A DNA stretch of 12,280 bases. Origin: Propionibacteriaceae bacterium UBA6238 (GTDB taxonomy: Bacteria; Actinomycetota; Actinomycetes; Propionibacteriales; Propionibacteriaceae). Below are positions 1 to 6,842 of this stretch, one piece after another. Positions within the stretch are counted from its first letter, which is position 1. Every line of letters begins with the position of its first letter. Where the stretch lies: positions 36,368 to 48,647 of the forward strand of contig DJWE01000019.1 of the NCBI GenBank assembly GCA_002441465.1. The letters run 5' to 3'. Under the pieces are notes generated by a model. The model made no database searches and was not told the origin of the DNA. It worked only from the letters and a program-made list of their open reading frames with translations. Made by a program: the position numbers and the translations under genes.

Positions 1-630
<630 letters not shown>

Positions 631-631
631 G

Positions 632-1831
632 ATGAGTCTCACCGCCCGCGGCTGGACCGTCCTGGGCGGCGGGGTCGCCTGGTGCGTGGTCGCGCTCGCG
701 ATCGGCCAGCGCGACCTGTGGTGGCCGGGACTGTTCCTGGTCCTGCTGCCGCTGGCCAGCCGGTTGTTGCTGGTCCCGGGATCGATCCGGACGGCCCTCG
801 CCCGGTACCTCGAGCCGGCCCGGGTGAGCGTCGGCGAGCCGGTACGGGTCCACCTGGACCTGGACCCGGGCGGGATCGGCCTGGGCAGCCTGACCCGGGT
901 CCGCGACCAGCTGCCGTCCGCACTCGGGGACGCGCCCTGGTTCACCCTTGCCACCGGCCTGGGGCGGCGGCGCCAAACGTTCAGCTATGACCTGCATCCG
1001 GCCTGGCGAGGGCGGCATCGGATCGGCCCGCTCGAGCGCAGCGTCGCCGACGCCCTCGGCCTGGCCCGAACCACGTCCGTCCTCACCGGCCATGCCGAGT
1101 TGCTGGTCACCCCGAGAGTGGAACCGCTGGCCAACCTGCGTGACGCGTCCGGGGTGGGTCTGGCGACCGACACCACCTTGCTGCGCACGGGGCTCGGCAG
1201 TAGCGACGACGTGCTGATCCGTGAGTACCACCAAGGCGACGACGTCCGCCGCATTCACTGGCGCTCGACCGCCCACGCCGGCCAGCTCATGGTGCGACGC
1301 GAGGAGCGGGCCTGGGATCCCAGCGCGACCGTGGTGATCGACAACCGCGCCCGGGGCTACTCCACTCGCATCCACGACGAGCGGCTCGAGTGGGCGGTCT
1401 CGGCCGCGGCGTCGATCGCGCTGCACCTGCTGGCCGACGGCTTCGACCTGAGCATCGTCGAAGCTGACGCTCGCGTGCTCAGCCCGCACCGGGTCGGCAC
1501 CGGACGCGAGGCGATGGTGCTGGACCATCTGGCCGATCTCGCCGCCGACCGCGCGCACACCCTGCGCGAGGCCCTCGCCGCCTGCGCCGCCGGAGCCGAG
1601 GGCCAGCTCCTGGTGGCCATCCTCAGCCGCGTCGACGACCCGGACGCCGCCGCACTGGCCGAGGCCAGCCGTCACGGCCGCGCGTGCTGGGCCTTGCTGC
1701 TGGCCAGCTCGCCGCAGCTGGACGCAACCCAGGCGACCAGGATTCGCGAAGCCGGCTGGCGCTGCGTCGTGGCCGGGCCCGGCATGTCGGTCGCAGCGGC
1801 CTGGCGCGAGTTCGCGCGGGGGTCCCGGTGA
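632..1831 (+). CDS. DUF58 domain-containing protein (MoxR partner)
   Basis: This 399-residue protein starts at an ATG one base after the MoxR stop (TGAGATG), with AGGA about 11 bases upstream. Two hydrophobic segments near residues 6-24 and 28-47 predict an N-terminal membrane anchor. The DUF58 signature REYHQGDDVRRIHWRSTA sits at residues 197-214, followed by a VWA-like half of alternating hydrophobic strands (TVVIDNRARGYS onward). DUF58 proteins are standard partners of MoxR ATPases; a role in cell-envelope or protein maturation is inferred from family context and not shown here. The last codon overlaps the GTG of the next gene (GTGA), so MoxR, DUF58 and TgpA form one translationally coupled operon. 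No catalytic residues can be assigned. Confidence 0.93.
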   Translation: MSLTARGWTVLGGGVAWCVVALAIGQRDLWWPGLFLVLLPLASRLLLVPGSIRTALARYLEPARVSVGEPVRVHLDLDPGGIGLGSLTRVRDQLPSALGDAPWFTLATGLGRRRQTFSYDLHPAWRGRHRIGPLERSVADALGLARTTSVLTGHAELLVTPRVEPLANLRDASGVGLATDTTLLRTGLGSSDDVLIREYHQGDDVRRIHWRSTAHAGQLMVRREERAWDPSATVVIDNRARGYSTRIHDERLEWAVSAAASIALHLLADGFDLSIVEADARVLSPHRVGTGREAMVLDHLADLAADRAHTLREALAACAAGAEGQLLVAILSRVDDPDAAALAEASRHGRACWALLLASSPQLDATQATRIREAGWRCVVAGPGMSVAAAWREFARGSR

Positions 1832-3936
1832 CCGCCGCGGACCGGCGCAGTCTGGCGTCCGTGGTGGCGGCGTTCCTGGCCGGTATCCCGTTGTCACCGC
1901 TCAGCGAGGACCGCTCGTACCTGCTCCTTGCCACGATCCTGATGCTGGTCAGCGCCGTGATCGGGGCGCTGTTACGCCGGCTGCGCACCGCCGAGATCCT
2001 GGTCCGGATCGGGCAACTGCTCGCGGTGTTCGTGGTGCCGCTGCTCGTGCCGCAGGCACGGCAACCCCTCGATCTGTATGCCCAGACCTACTCCTTCGTG
2101 CAGGTGGCGTTCGCTCCGATGCCCTACCAGGTGGGCTTCTCGGTGTTCAGCGCCCTGATCGTGTGGATGGTGTACCTGCTCACCGAGACGCTGTCGATCG
2201 GGCTGGCATCGCCAGGGTGGACGTTCCCGGTACTCGTGATGCCCTATCTCCTGCCGTCGCTGGCCATCTACACCGAAACCAACCCGTTCCTGTTCTGCTT
2301 CACCGCGGCCGGCTACGCCGTGGTTCTGGCCACAGCCACGGCCACCTCTGCCATCGACACCGGATCGAGTCGTCCCTCCACCGCCGGGCGGAGGTCCGGG
2401 GTCGTGATCACAGCCGGCCTGGCCACCGCCCTGGCCCTCTCCGCAGCGATGCTGGTCTCGCTGCCCATCCCGGAGCGCTCCGCAACCAGCTCCCAACCGG
2501 GCGGATCCGGTGCCGTCCAGCTCGGCGACCCGAGCCTCGATCTGATCCGGAACGTGAACTCGAACAGTTCGCAGGTGGTGATCACCTATCGCACCTCGGA
2601 TGGCTCGGGCGAGTACCTGCGGCTGGCCGCGCTCCCGGTGTTCGACGTGCGCGGATTCCACCTCACCGCCACCGACCTGGTGCCGCTGCCGATCCAGGAC
2701 ACCCCACCGGACCAGGCCGCGGAACGAGTTCGCACCTCGATCCAGATCGGAAACCTCGCCGACGAGTACCTTCCGACGCCCTGGTTCCCGATCTCGGCCG
2801 ACGTCCCCACCGAAACCTGGCGCTACGACCCCAAGACCCTCGCCGTCGTGGCGATCGGGAACTCGCGAAGCGCGGCGACCCGGGGCCTGTCCTACGAGAC
2901 GATCTCCGCCCGACTGCCCGACACCGACGATCTGTTGGCCGGGCTCGGAACCGCCGGCGACCCGGGGGACGGCGGGCTCACCGTACAGGTTCCCGACGCC
3001 GTCTCCGCCGGCGTCAGAGACCTGGCCAGCGAGATCACCAGCGGCCGTACCACCGACGGCGCAAAGGCCCTGGCACTGCTTCGCTATCTCCACTCCGACC
3101 GGTTCAGCTACAGCACGGCTGTGTCCCCGGGCACCACCTTGAGCACCCTTGACGACTTCCTGCTCGGCAGCCGGATCGGGTACTGCGAGCAGTTCGCCGG
3201 CTCGATGGCCGTGCTGGCCCGGCTCGTGGGCATCCCGTCCCGGGTGGTGGTGGGCTTCCTTCCCGGCCGACAGGTGGGCGAACGCTGGGAGGTGAGCGCG
3301 CGGAACATGCACGCCTGGACCGAGCTCTACTTCGAGGGCGTCGGCTGGATACCCGTGGACGCGACGCCGTCCGGGGCGGTGGACAATCCCCGCCCATCGG
3401 CAAGCGCCAGCGCGACTCCGTCCGCGTCCCCCAGCACCGAACCGACTCTCCGGCCGGCCTCTGCGACACCCACTCTCGTACCGACACCGGGAACCGACGC
3501 CGGCGACCCGACCGATCCGCTGCCCTGGCTCGGCGGCGCCGCGATGCTCGTGTTCGTGGTCGGCATCGGTCCGCGACTGACCAGGGAGGTGCTGCGTCGG
3601 TTCCGCCTGGCCGGTTCCGCCGACCGGCGGCAGGCGGCCGAGCGCGCCTGGGCCGAGGTGCGGGCGGTGGCCAGGGACCGCGGACGAGACTGGCCGCCCG
3701 GGACGCCTCGGCAGGTGGTGGCAGCACTGGGGCCCGACCTCGATCCGGCCGGACGGGCCGCCCTGGAAGGCCTCGCCCGGACGGTGGAGCAGGCCAGATA
3801 CGATCGCGAGCCCGCCGAATCAACCGAGCTGGTGGCTCAGGTCGAGCGCATCACCGAAGCGCTGCACAATCGGTGGGGAAAACCGGCTGCCGGCCATTGG
3901 TGGCCGCTCTCGCTGCGACCGCAGCGTGCGGTCTGA
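1828..3936 (+). CDS. Membrane transglutaminase-like protein, TgpA/DUF3488 type
   Basis: The protein has 702 residues. The GTG at 1828 is chosen because it overlaps the DUF58 stop as GTGA and is followed directly by the first hydrophobic helix; the frame stays open upstream to 1684 but only inside DUF58. The N-terminal third has six or seven membrane helices (about residues 5-215). A large, presumably extracytoplasmic region contains the transglutaminase/papain-like core: Cys453 in IGYCEQFAGSMA, His495 in NMHAWTELYFEG, and Asp511 in WIPVDATP, giving a complete Cys-His-Asp triad. A Ser/Thr/Pro/Ala-rich stalk (about 515-558) leads to a last membrane helix (about 567-587) and a charged cytoplasmic tail resembling DUF4129. 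This is the architecture of TgpA, which in Pseudomonas is essential, also in a MoxR/DUF58 operon. The substrate is unknown; peptidase activity is more likely than cross-linking, but this is inferred. Confidence 0.93.
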   Translation: MTAADRRSLASVVAAFLAGIPLSPLSEDRSYLLLATILMLVSAVIGALLRRLRTAEILVRIGQLLAVFVVPLLVPQARQPLDLYAQTYSFVQVAFAPMPYQVGFSVFSALIVWMVYLLTETLSIGLASPGWTFPVLVMPYLLPSLAIYTETNPFLFCFTAAGYAVVLATATATSAIDTGSSRPSTAGRRSGVVITAGLATALALSAAMLVSLPIPERSATSSQPGGSGAVQLGDPSLDLIRNVNSNSSQVVITYRTSDGSGEYLRLAALPVFDVRGFHLTATDLVPLPIQDTPPDQAAERVRTSIQIGNLADEYLPTPWFPISADVPTETWRYDPKTLAVVAIGNSRSAATRGLSYETISARLPDTDDLLAGLGTAGDPGDGGLTVQVPDAVSAGVRDLASEITSGRTTDGAKALALLRYLHSDRFSYSTAVSPGTTLSTLDDFLLGSRIGYCEQFAGSMAVLARLVGIPSRVVVGFLPGRQVGERWEVSARNMHAWTELYFEGVGWIPVDATPSGAVDNPRPSASASATPSASPSTEPTLRPASATPTLVPTPGTDAGDPTDPLPWLGGAAMLVFVVGIGPRLTREVLRRFRLAGSADRRQAAERAWAEVRAVARDRGRDWPPGTPRQVVAALGPDLDPAGRAALEGLARTVEQARYDREPAESTELVAQVERITEALHNRWGKPAAGHWWPLSLRPQRAV
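3911..3926. terminator. Possible hairpin at the convergent gene ends
   Basis: CGCTGCG and CGCAGCG form a perfect 7-bp inverted repeat separated by two bases, so the realistic helix is six pairs with a six-base loop. It lies inside the last codons of the TgpA-type gene and just past the stop of the DUF3040 gene read from the other strand. It could act as a 3' hairpin for the DUF3040 (or DUF3040-dinB) transcript. There is no U tract, so this is not a canonical intrinsic terminator, and chance in GC-rich coding DNA is a real alternative. Confidence 0.25.
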
Positions 3937-4305
3937 TCAGAAGCCGTCGTCTTGGCCGCGGTGCCAGCGATCCTCGGTGTGGCCCATCGATTCAGGATGC
4001 CCGCCGGACCGCCCGCCGGAACCAGCGGAATCGCCGGCCATGCCAGCGCGCTGCCAGGCGACCACGCCCAGCACCGAGGACGCGAGCATGATCACGAAAC
4101 CGATCACGCTGACCGCGGGGTGGATCTGCATGCCGCCGATCAGCGCGCCGACGCCGACCAAGAAGCCGAAGCCGGCGTACACAGCGCGACGGCGCTGCCA
4201 ATGATGTGAGGTTCCGCGCAGGGTGTTGGCCAGCTTTGGATCCTCAGCCGCCAGCGCGGCTTCCATCTGGTCGAGGAGCCGTTGCTCCTCTTCCGAGAGC
4301 GCCAT
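3937..4305 (-). CDS. DUF3040 small membrane protein
   Basis: The gene encodes 122 residues. The ATG at 4305 is chosen because it is preceded by a good ribosome binding site (GGGAGG, 6 bases away) and opens exactly with the family signature MALSEEEQRLLDQMEAAL. The frame stays open upstream to 4395 but that stretch has no family similarity. An N-terminal amphipathic segment (EEQRLLDQMEAALAAEDPKL) is followed by a basic turn (HHWQRRR, about 34-40), two membrane helices (about 42-59 and 63-83) and a Gly/Ser/His-rich hydrophilic tail. DUF3040 is restricted to Actinomycetota and its function is unknown. The stop abuts the TgpA stop with no base between. It may be read from its own promoter (4346-4374) or as the tail of the HEPN-dinB transcript. 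Confidence 0.9.
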   Translation of the reverse strand: MALSEEEQRLLDQMEAALAAEDPKLANTLRGTSHHWQRRRAVYAGFGFLVGVGALIGGMQIHPAVSVIGFVIMLASSVLGVVAWQRAGMAGDSAGSGGRSGGHPESMGHTEDRWHRGQDDGF

Positions 4306-4341
4306 GGCTGCCTCCCTGCTCGAGCCGTCCGTCACGGACAA

Positions 4342-4380
4342 CGCCAGTTTAGGCGGGCACAGGGCTTTTCGGAACTGGCG
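4342..4380. repeat. 8-bp inverted repeat flanking the DUF3040 promoter
   Basis: CGCCAGTT (4342-4349) and AACTGGCG (4373-4380) are perfect inverted arms with 23 bases between them. The left arm overlaps the candidate -10 and the right arm touches the -35, with arm centres 31 bases apart, about three helical turns. This fits an operator for a dimeric regulator better than a terminator, because no U tract follows on either strand. It could also be chance. Confidence 0.4.
4346..4374 (-). promoter_or_regulatory. Candidate promoter of the DUF3040 gene
   Basis: Read on the - strand, a TTCCGA -35 element (4374-4369) and a TAAACT -10 element (4351-4346) are separated by 17 bases in the dinB-DUF3040 gap. 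The predicted start near 4339 gives a leader of about 34 bases that includes the GGGAGG ribosome binding site. The -10 fits the actinobacterial TAnnnT pattern; the -35 is weak. Confidence 0.45.
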
Positions 4381-4397
4381 CGCGCGTCCGTCCACCG

Positions 4398-5594
4398 TCA
4401 GGGACGATCGCGACGGGTCAGCACGGCCCGGCGGACCGCGTGGGGTCCGAATCGCTGGATCGCATCATCGGCGGCTCGTTCGGCGTCTCGCCAACCGTGG
4501 TCGGGCGCGTCCAGGGTGGGCTGGAGGCAGACCACACCGCGGTCGGCCAGGCCGGTGACCCGAACCCCCACCCGCCGCACGCTCGCGCGGGGCGTCCGCA
4601 GTTGTGCGTACAGCAGTCGCGCGGCCTGGTAGATCTCGTCGGTGACGTCGGTCGGTGCGACCAAGGTGAGCGCGCGCGACGCGGTGGCGAAGTCCGCGTA
4701 GCGCAGGGTCAGGGTCACCGTGCGACCCAGCACACCGGCCGCCCGCATCCGCGACGCCACCTTCACCACCACGCGGAGCAGCTCGGCCTGCACGCCGGCG
4801 TCGTCGGCGAGGTCGCGCCCGAAGGTCTCCTGGCAACCCACTCCTCGCTCCCCCGGCCCGGCGACCACCCGGCTGCTGCCCCGGCCCCAGGCGAGGTCGT
4901 GCAGCAGGCCGCCGGCTCGACGTCCGAACTCGCGCTGCAACGCACTGCGAGGCACCGCCGCGAGGTCGGCCACCGTGCGCACGTCGAGCGGACGCAGCCG
5001 TGCCGCCGTGCTCGCCCCGATTCCGACGAGATGTTCCACGGGCTGTGGGTGAAGGAACCCCACCACGTCGTCGGGAAGCACCTCCAGCAGCCCGTCGGGC
5101 TTGGCGGCGTTGGTCGCCATCTTCGCGACCAGCCGGTTCGGACCGATCCCCACCGAGCAGGCGATGCCCTGCTCGTCGTGAATGATCGCGCGCAGCCGCT
5201 CGCCCACCTGAGCCGGAGGCCCCACTGTGCGTTCCGCACCGGTGAGATCGAGGTACGCCTCATCGATCGACGCGCTCTCCACCCGGGCGGTGAACGTCTC
5301 CAGGATGGCCACGATGCCCGCGCTGACCTCGGTATAGGCGTCGAAATCGGGCGGCACGCAGACCGCGTGCGGGCACAGTCGGCGCGCTCGCGTCGAGGAC
5401 ATCCCGCCGCGCACGCCGTAAGCACGAGCGGGATAGTTGGCCGACAGCACCACCCCGCGACTCGCACCGCCGACCCACATCGGCACGTCGCGCCACTCCG
5501 GATGGCGGCGCAGCTCGACGGACGCGTAGAACGCGTCCATGTCGACGCACATCACGACTCGGTGGCGGTCCGCCGGAGCCGGGCCGGTGTTCAC
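4398..5594 (-). CDS. dinB: DNA polymerase IV (Y-family translesion polymerase)
   Basis: This 398-residue protein covers the full Y-family length. It synthesises DNA across damaged template without proofreading. Palm residues are present: Asp18 in VDMDAFYASVE, and Asp111-Glu112 in SIDEAYLDL. The residue at the ribose steric gate is Tyr23, as in archaeal Dpo4. SVGIGPNRLVAKMATNAAKP (147-166) is the family fingers/palm signature, the helix-hairpin-helix is at about 186-200, and the little finger spans about 250-355. The place where many polymerase IV proteins carry a QxxLF sliding-clamp motif reads QPTLD (358-362), so the aromatic residue is missing. The GTG at 5594 overlaps the stop of the upstream HEPN gene (GTGA) and is preceded by GGAGG; the next Met (residue 15) would cut into the first catalytic strand. 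It is likely co-regulated with HEPN through the LexA box at 6145-6160. Confidence 0.95.
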   Translation of the reverse strand: MNTGPAPADRHRVVMCVDMDAFYASVELRRHPEWRDVPMWVGGASRGVVLSANYPARAYGVRGGMSSTRARRLCPHAVCVPPDFDAYTEVSAGIVAILETFTARVESASIDEAYLDLTGAERTVGPPAQVGERLRAIIHDEQGIACSVGIGPNRLVAKMATNAAKPDGLLEVLPDDVVGFLHPQPVEHLVGIGASTAARLRPLDVRTVADLAAVPRSALQREFGRRAGGLLHDLAWGRGSSRVVAGPGERGVGCQETFGRDLADDAGVQAELLRVVVKVASRMRAAGVLGRTVTLTLRYADFATASRALTLVAPTDVTDEIYQAARLLYAQLRTPRASVRRVGVRVTGLADRGVVCLQPTLDAPDHGWRDAERAADDAIQRFGPHAVRRAVLTRRDRP

Positions 5595-5980
5595 CCCGCC
5601 TCCGGACGCGCGGCGGACCGCGACGACACCCCGGACACCCGCCGCGTCACCGCGTCGAGGAAGGCTCGGGCGTCGCGAATCAAGTCGTCGGCCTCACGGT
5701 CGGTGACGATCGAGGTGGCCCCCGCAGCAACCGCCTGGCGCTTGACCTGGGTCGCGGCGAAGTAGCCCGCCCACTCGGCAAACTCGGGCGCCACCTCGCC
5801 GACCACCTGCCAGACATTCCGCAACCGCCCTCTCGCCGTTGCGTGCGCTCGCGCCGCCAGCACCGCGGACGCCACTCGCAGCGCGGCGAGGTGGGCGAGC
5901 AGGTAGCGCTCGGCTGCGCTCTCGGCGAGTTCCGCACCGACCAGTGCCGCCCTGGCCCGGTCGAGCCCGTCGTCGCCCAT
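5591..5980 (-). CDS. SAV_6107-like HEPN domain protein
   Basis: This is a 129-residue, all-helical cytoplasmic protein. The ATG at 5980 has a strong ribosome binding site (GGGAGGAG, 7 bases away). The conserved core of the actinobacterial SAV_6107-like HEPN family is recognisable: AERYLLAHLAALRVASAVLA (24-43), NVWQVVGEVAPEFAEWAGYF (about 55-74) and TDREADDLIRDARAFLDAV near the C-terminus. R25-YLLA-H30 is an Rx4H arrangement, the motif used by HEPN ribonucleases; whether it is catalytic here is unproven and it may be structural. Its stop overlaps the dinB start, so the two are made together, and a LexA box sits about 165 bases upstream. Function is unknown. Options are an accessory factor of the polymerase, or a damage-induced RNA-cutting effector. 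Family assignment is from remembered family sequences. Confidence 0.82.
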   Translation of the reverse strand: MGDDGLDRARAALVGAELAESAAERYLLAHLAALRVASAVLAARAHATARGRLRNVWQVVGEVAPEFAEWAGYFAATQVKRQAVAAGATSIVTDREADDLIRDARAFLDAVTRRVSGVSSRSAARPEAG

Positions 5981-6144
5981 CAGTACGCTCCTCCCGCCGA
6001 CCGTTCGACCCCGGTGCTGATGCCCCGGCGACCTGCCGAGAGCGGGGGTCGAGTCCGCTCCCGGCGAGCGCTGGGGACATCGGCACCGGGGCCGCTCCGT
6101 ACGGCCGCTGACCGCCGGTTCGCGGGCTTCCCCTGCCCGCGTTA

Positions 6145-6160
6145 TCGAACATTCATTCGA
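6145..6160. promoter_or_regulatory. LexA (SOS) box
   Basis: TCGAAC-ATTC-ATTCGA matches 11 of 12 defined positions of the actinobacterial LexA operator TCGAAC-N4-GTTCGA; the single difference is the first base of the right half-site. It lies between divergent genes, just downstream of the predicted start site of the - strand promoter at 6170-6200. There, bound LexA would block transcription of HEPN-dinB until DNA damage. It is about 100 bases upstream of the + strand DUF4126 start, too far for simple repression of that gene. It sits in an AT-rich island within GC-rich DNA. Confidence 0.8.
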
Positions 6161-6169
6161 ATGATCACC

Positions 6170-6200
6170 ATCATAGAGCGCCCCTCCGACAGTCCGTCAA
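6170..6200 (-). promoter_or_regulatory. Candidate promoter of the HEPN-dinB operon
   Basis: On the - strand a TTGACG -35 element (6200-6195) and a TATGAT -10 element (6175-6170) are close to sigma-70-type consensus, with a slightly long spacer of 19 bases. The predicted start near 6163 places the LexA box at about +3 to +18 and gives a leader of roughly 180 bases before the HEPN ATG. The -10 is strong; the spacer length is the main doubt. Confidence 0.55.
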
Positions 6201-6242
6201 GGGGCGGAGCCGAGCCTCGCCCCGCCCGCCCCTGTCGGAGGG
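6182..6242. repeat. 11-bp inverted repeat in the divergent promoter region
   Basis: CCCTCCGACAG (6182-6192) and CTGTCGGAGGG (6232-6242) are perfect inverted arms 39 bases apart. The left arm is in the -35/-10 spacer of the - strand promoter; the right arm is just upstream of the -10 of the DUF4126 promoter. Inside it, AGGGGCG (6200-6206) can pair with CGCCCCT (6179-6185), and its GGGGCG part can pair with CGCCCC (6218-6223), giving competing structures. A paired operator bridging the two promoters is one reading. Confidence 0.55.
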
Positions 6243-6248
6243 CCCGGC

Positions 6249-6254
6249 TACGAT
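6249..6254 (+). promoter_or_regulatory. -10 element for leaderless DUF4126 transcript
   Basis: TACGAT fits TAnnnT and its last T is followed by six bases and then the ATG, so transcription would start at or next to the A of the start codon. No Shine-Dalgarno lies at a usable distance (GGAGGG is 18 bases away), which supports a leaderless mRNA, common in actinobacteria. No convincing -35 is seen. Confidence 0.5.
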
Positions 6255-6260
6255 TCCTGC

Positions 6261-6842
6261 ATGGACGTGGTGGCGCTGACGTTCGCCAGCGGATGGGCGA
6301 GTGGCCTCAACGCGTATGCCACCGTGTTCCTGCTCGGCATGATCGGCCGTCTGGGCGGCGTGGCGGGCATCCCGGAGGGATTCCAGCGCACCGACGTCCT
6401 CGTCGTCATGGGCGTCCTCGCCCTGGTGGAGTTCGTCGCCGACAAGATCCCCTACCTCGACTCCGCCTGGGACGCCGTATCCACCTTCATCCGCCCGGTC
6501 GTCGGCGCCATGATCGGCGCGCTGCTCGCCGGCGCCAGCGGCGACCTGTTGCCGATGACCATGGGAGCCCTGGGCGGGGTGACCGCGCTGGTCAGCCACG
6601 CGGCCAGAGCGGGCGTCCGGTTGGCGGTGAACACCTCGCCGGAGCCGCTCAGCAACGTCGGCGCGTCCCTGATCGGGGATGCGGCGCTGGTCACTGTGAT
6701 CACGCTGGCCATCGCCTACCCCGTGCAGGCCGCCGTGATCGCGGCCGTCCTGCTCACCGCAACGATCGCGCTGGCGATCCTGCTGCTGGCACAGATCCGC
6801 CGCGGCCTGATCACCTTCCGCAGCTGGCTGGCCACCCGTTGA
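6261..6842 (+). CDS. DUF4126 family membrane protein
   Basis: The gene encodes 193 residues and the whole chain is strongly hydrophobic. The N-terminus, ALTFASGWASGLNAYATVFL (5-24), carries the DUF4126 hallmark of a small-residue helix with Asn-Ala-Tyr. VLVVMGVLALVEFVADKIPY (46-65) contains acidic residues within or beside the helix, a second family mark. Two Gly/Ala-rich helices follow (about 78-115), and a long hydrophobic C-terminal pair (about 135-180) ends in a basic tail. It is an integral inner-membrane protein of unknown function; the embedded acidic residues suggest transport or a channel but nothing more can be claimed. It is divergent from HEPN-dinB, has a leaderless-type promoter, and its TGA overlaps the TTG of the following oxidoreductase gene, so the two are coupled. 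Confidence 0.88.
   Translation: MDVVALTFASGWASGLNAYATVFLLGMIGRLGGVAGIPEGFQRTDVLVVMGVLALVEFVADKIPYLDSAWDAVSTFIRPVVGAMIGALLAGASGDLLPMTMGALGGVTALVSHAARAGVRLAVNTSPEPLSNVGASLIGDAALVTVITLAIAYPVQAAVIAAVLLTATIALAILLLAQIRRGLITFRSWLATR

Noticed and set aside
1684..1827. Upstream extension of the TgpA-type protein
   Set aside because: The frame overlaps DUF58 and lacks hydrophobic or family sequence; the GTG at 1828 overlaps the DUF58 stop and precedes the first membrane helix.
2560..2571. TCGAAC-A-GTTCG inside the TgpA-type gene, resembling a LexA box
   Set aside because: The half-sites are separated by one base instead of four and the site is in the middle of a coding region.
4440..5765. A 441-codon + strand frame across dinB
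   Set aside because: Antisense to a polymerase with intact catalytic motifs; composition typical of GC-rich antisense frames.
6003..6008. GTTCGA LexA half-site just upstream of the HEPN start
   Set aside because: The partner half-site at the right distance matches only 2 of 6 bases.
5694..6152. A 152-codon - strand frame starting inside the LexA box
   Set aside because: It runs out of frame through the HEPN gene, has no ribosome binding site and reads as low-complexity sequence.
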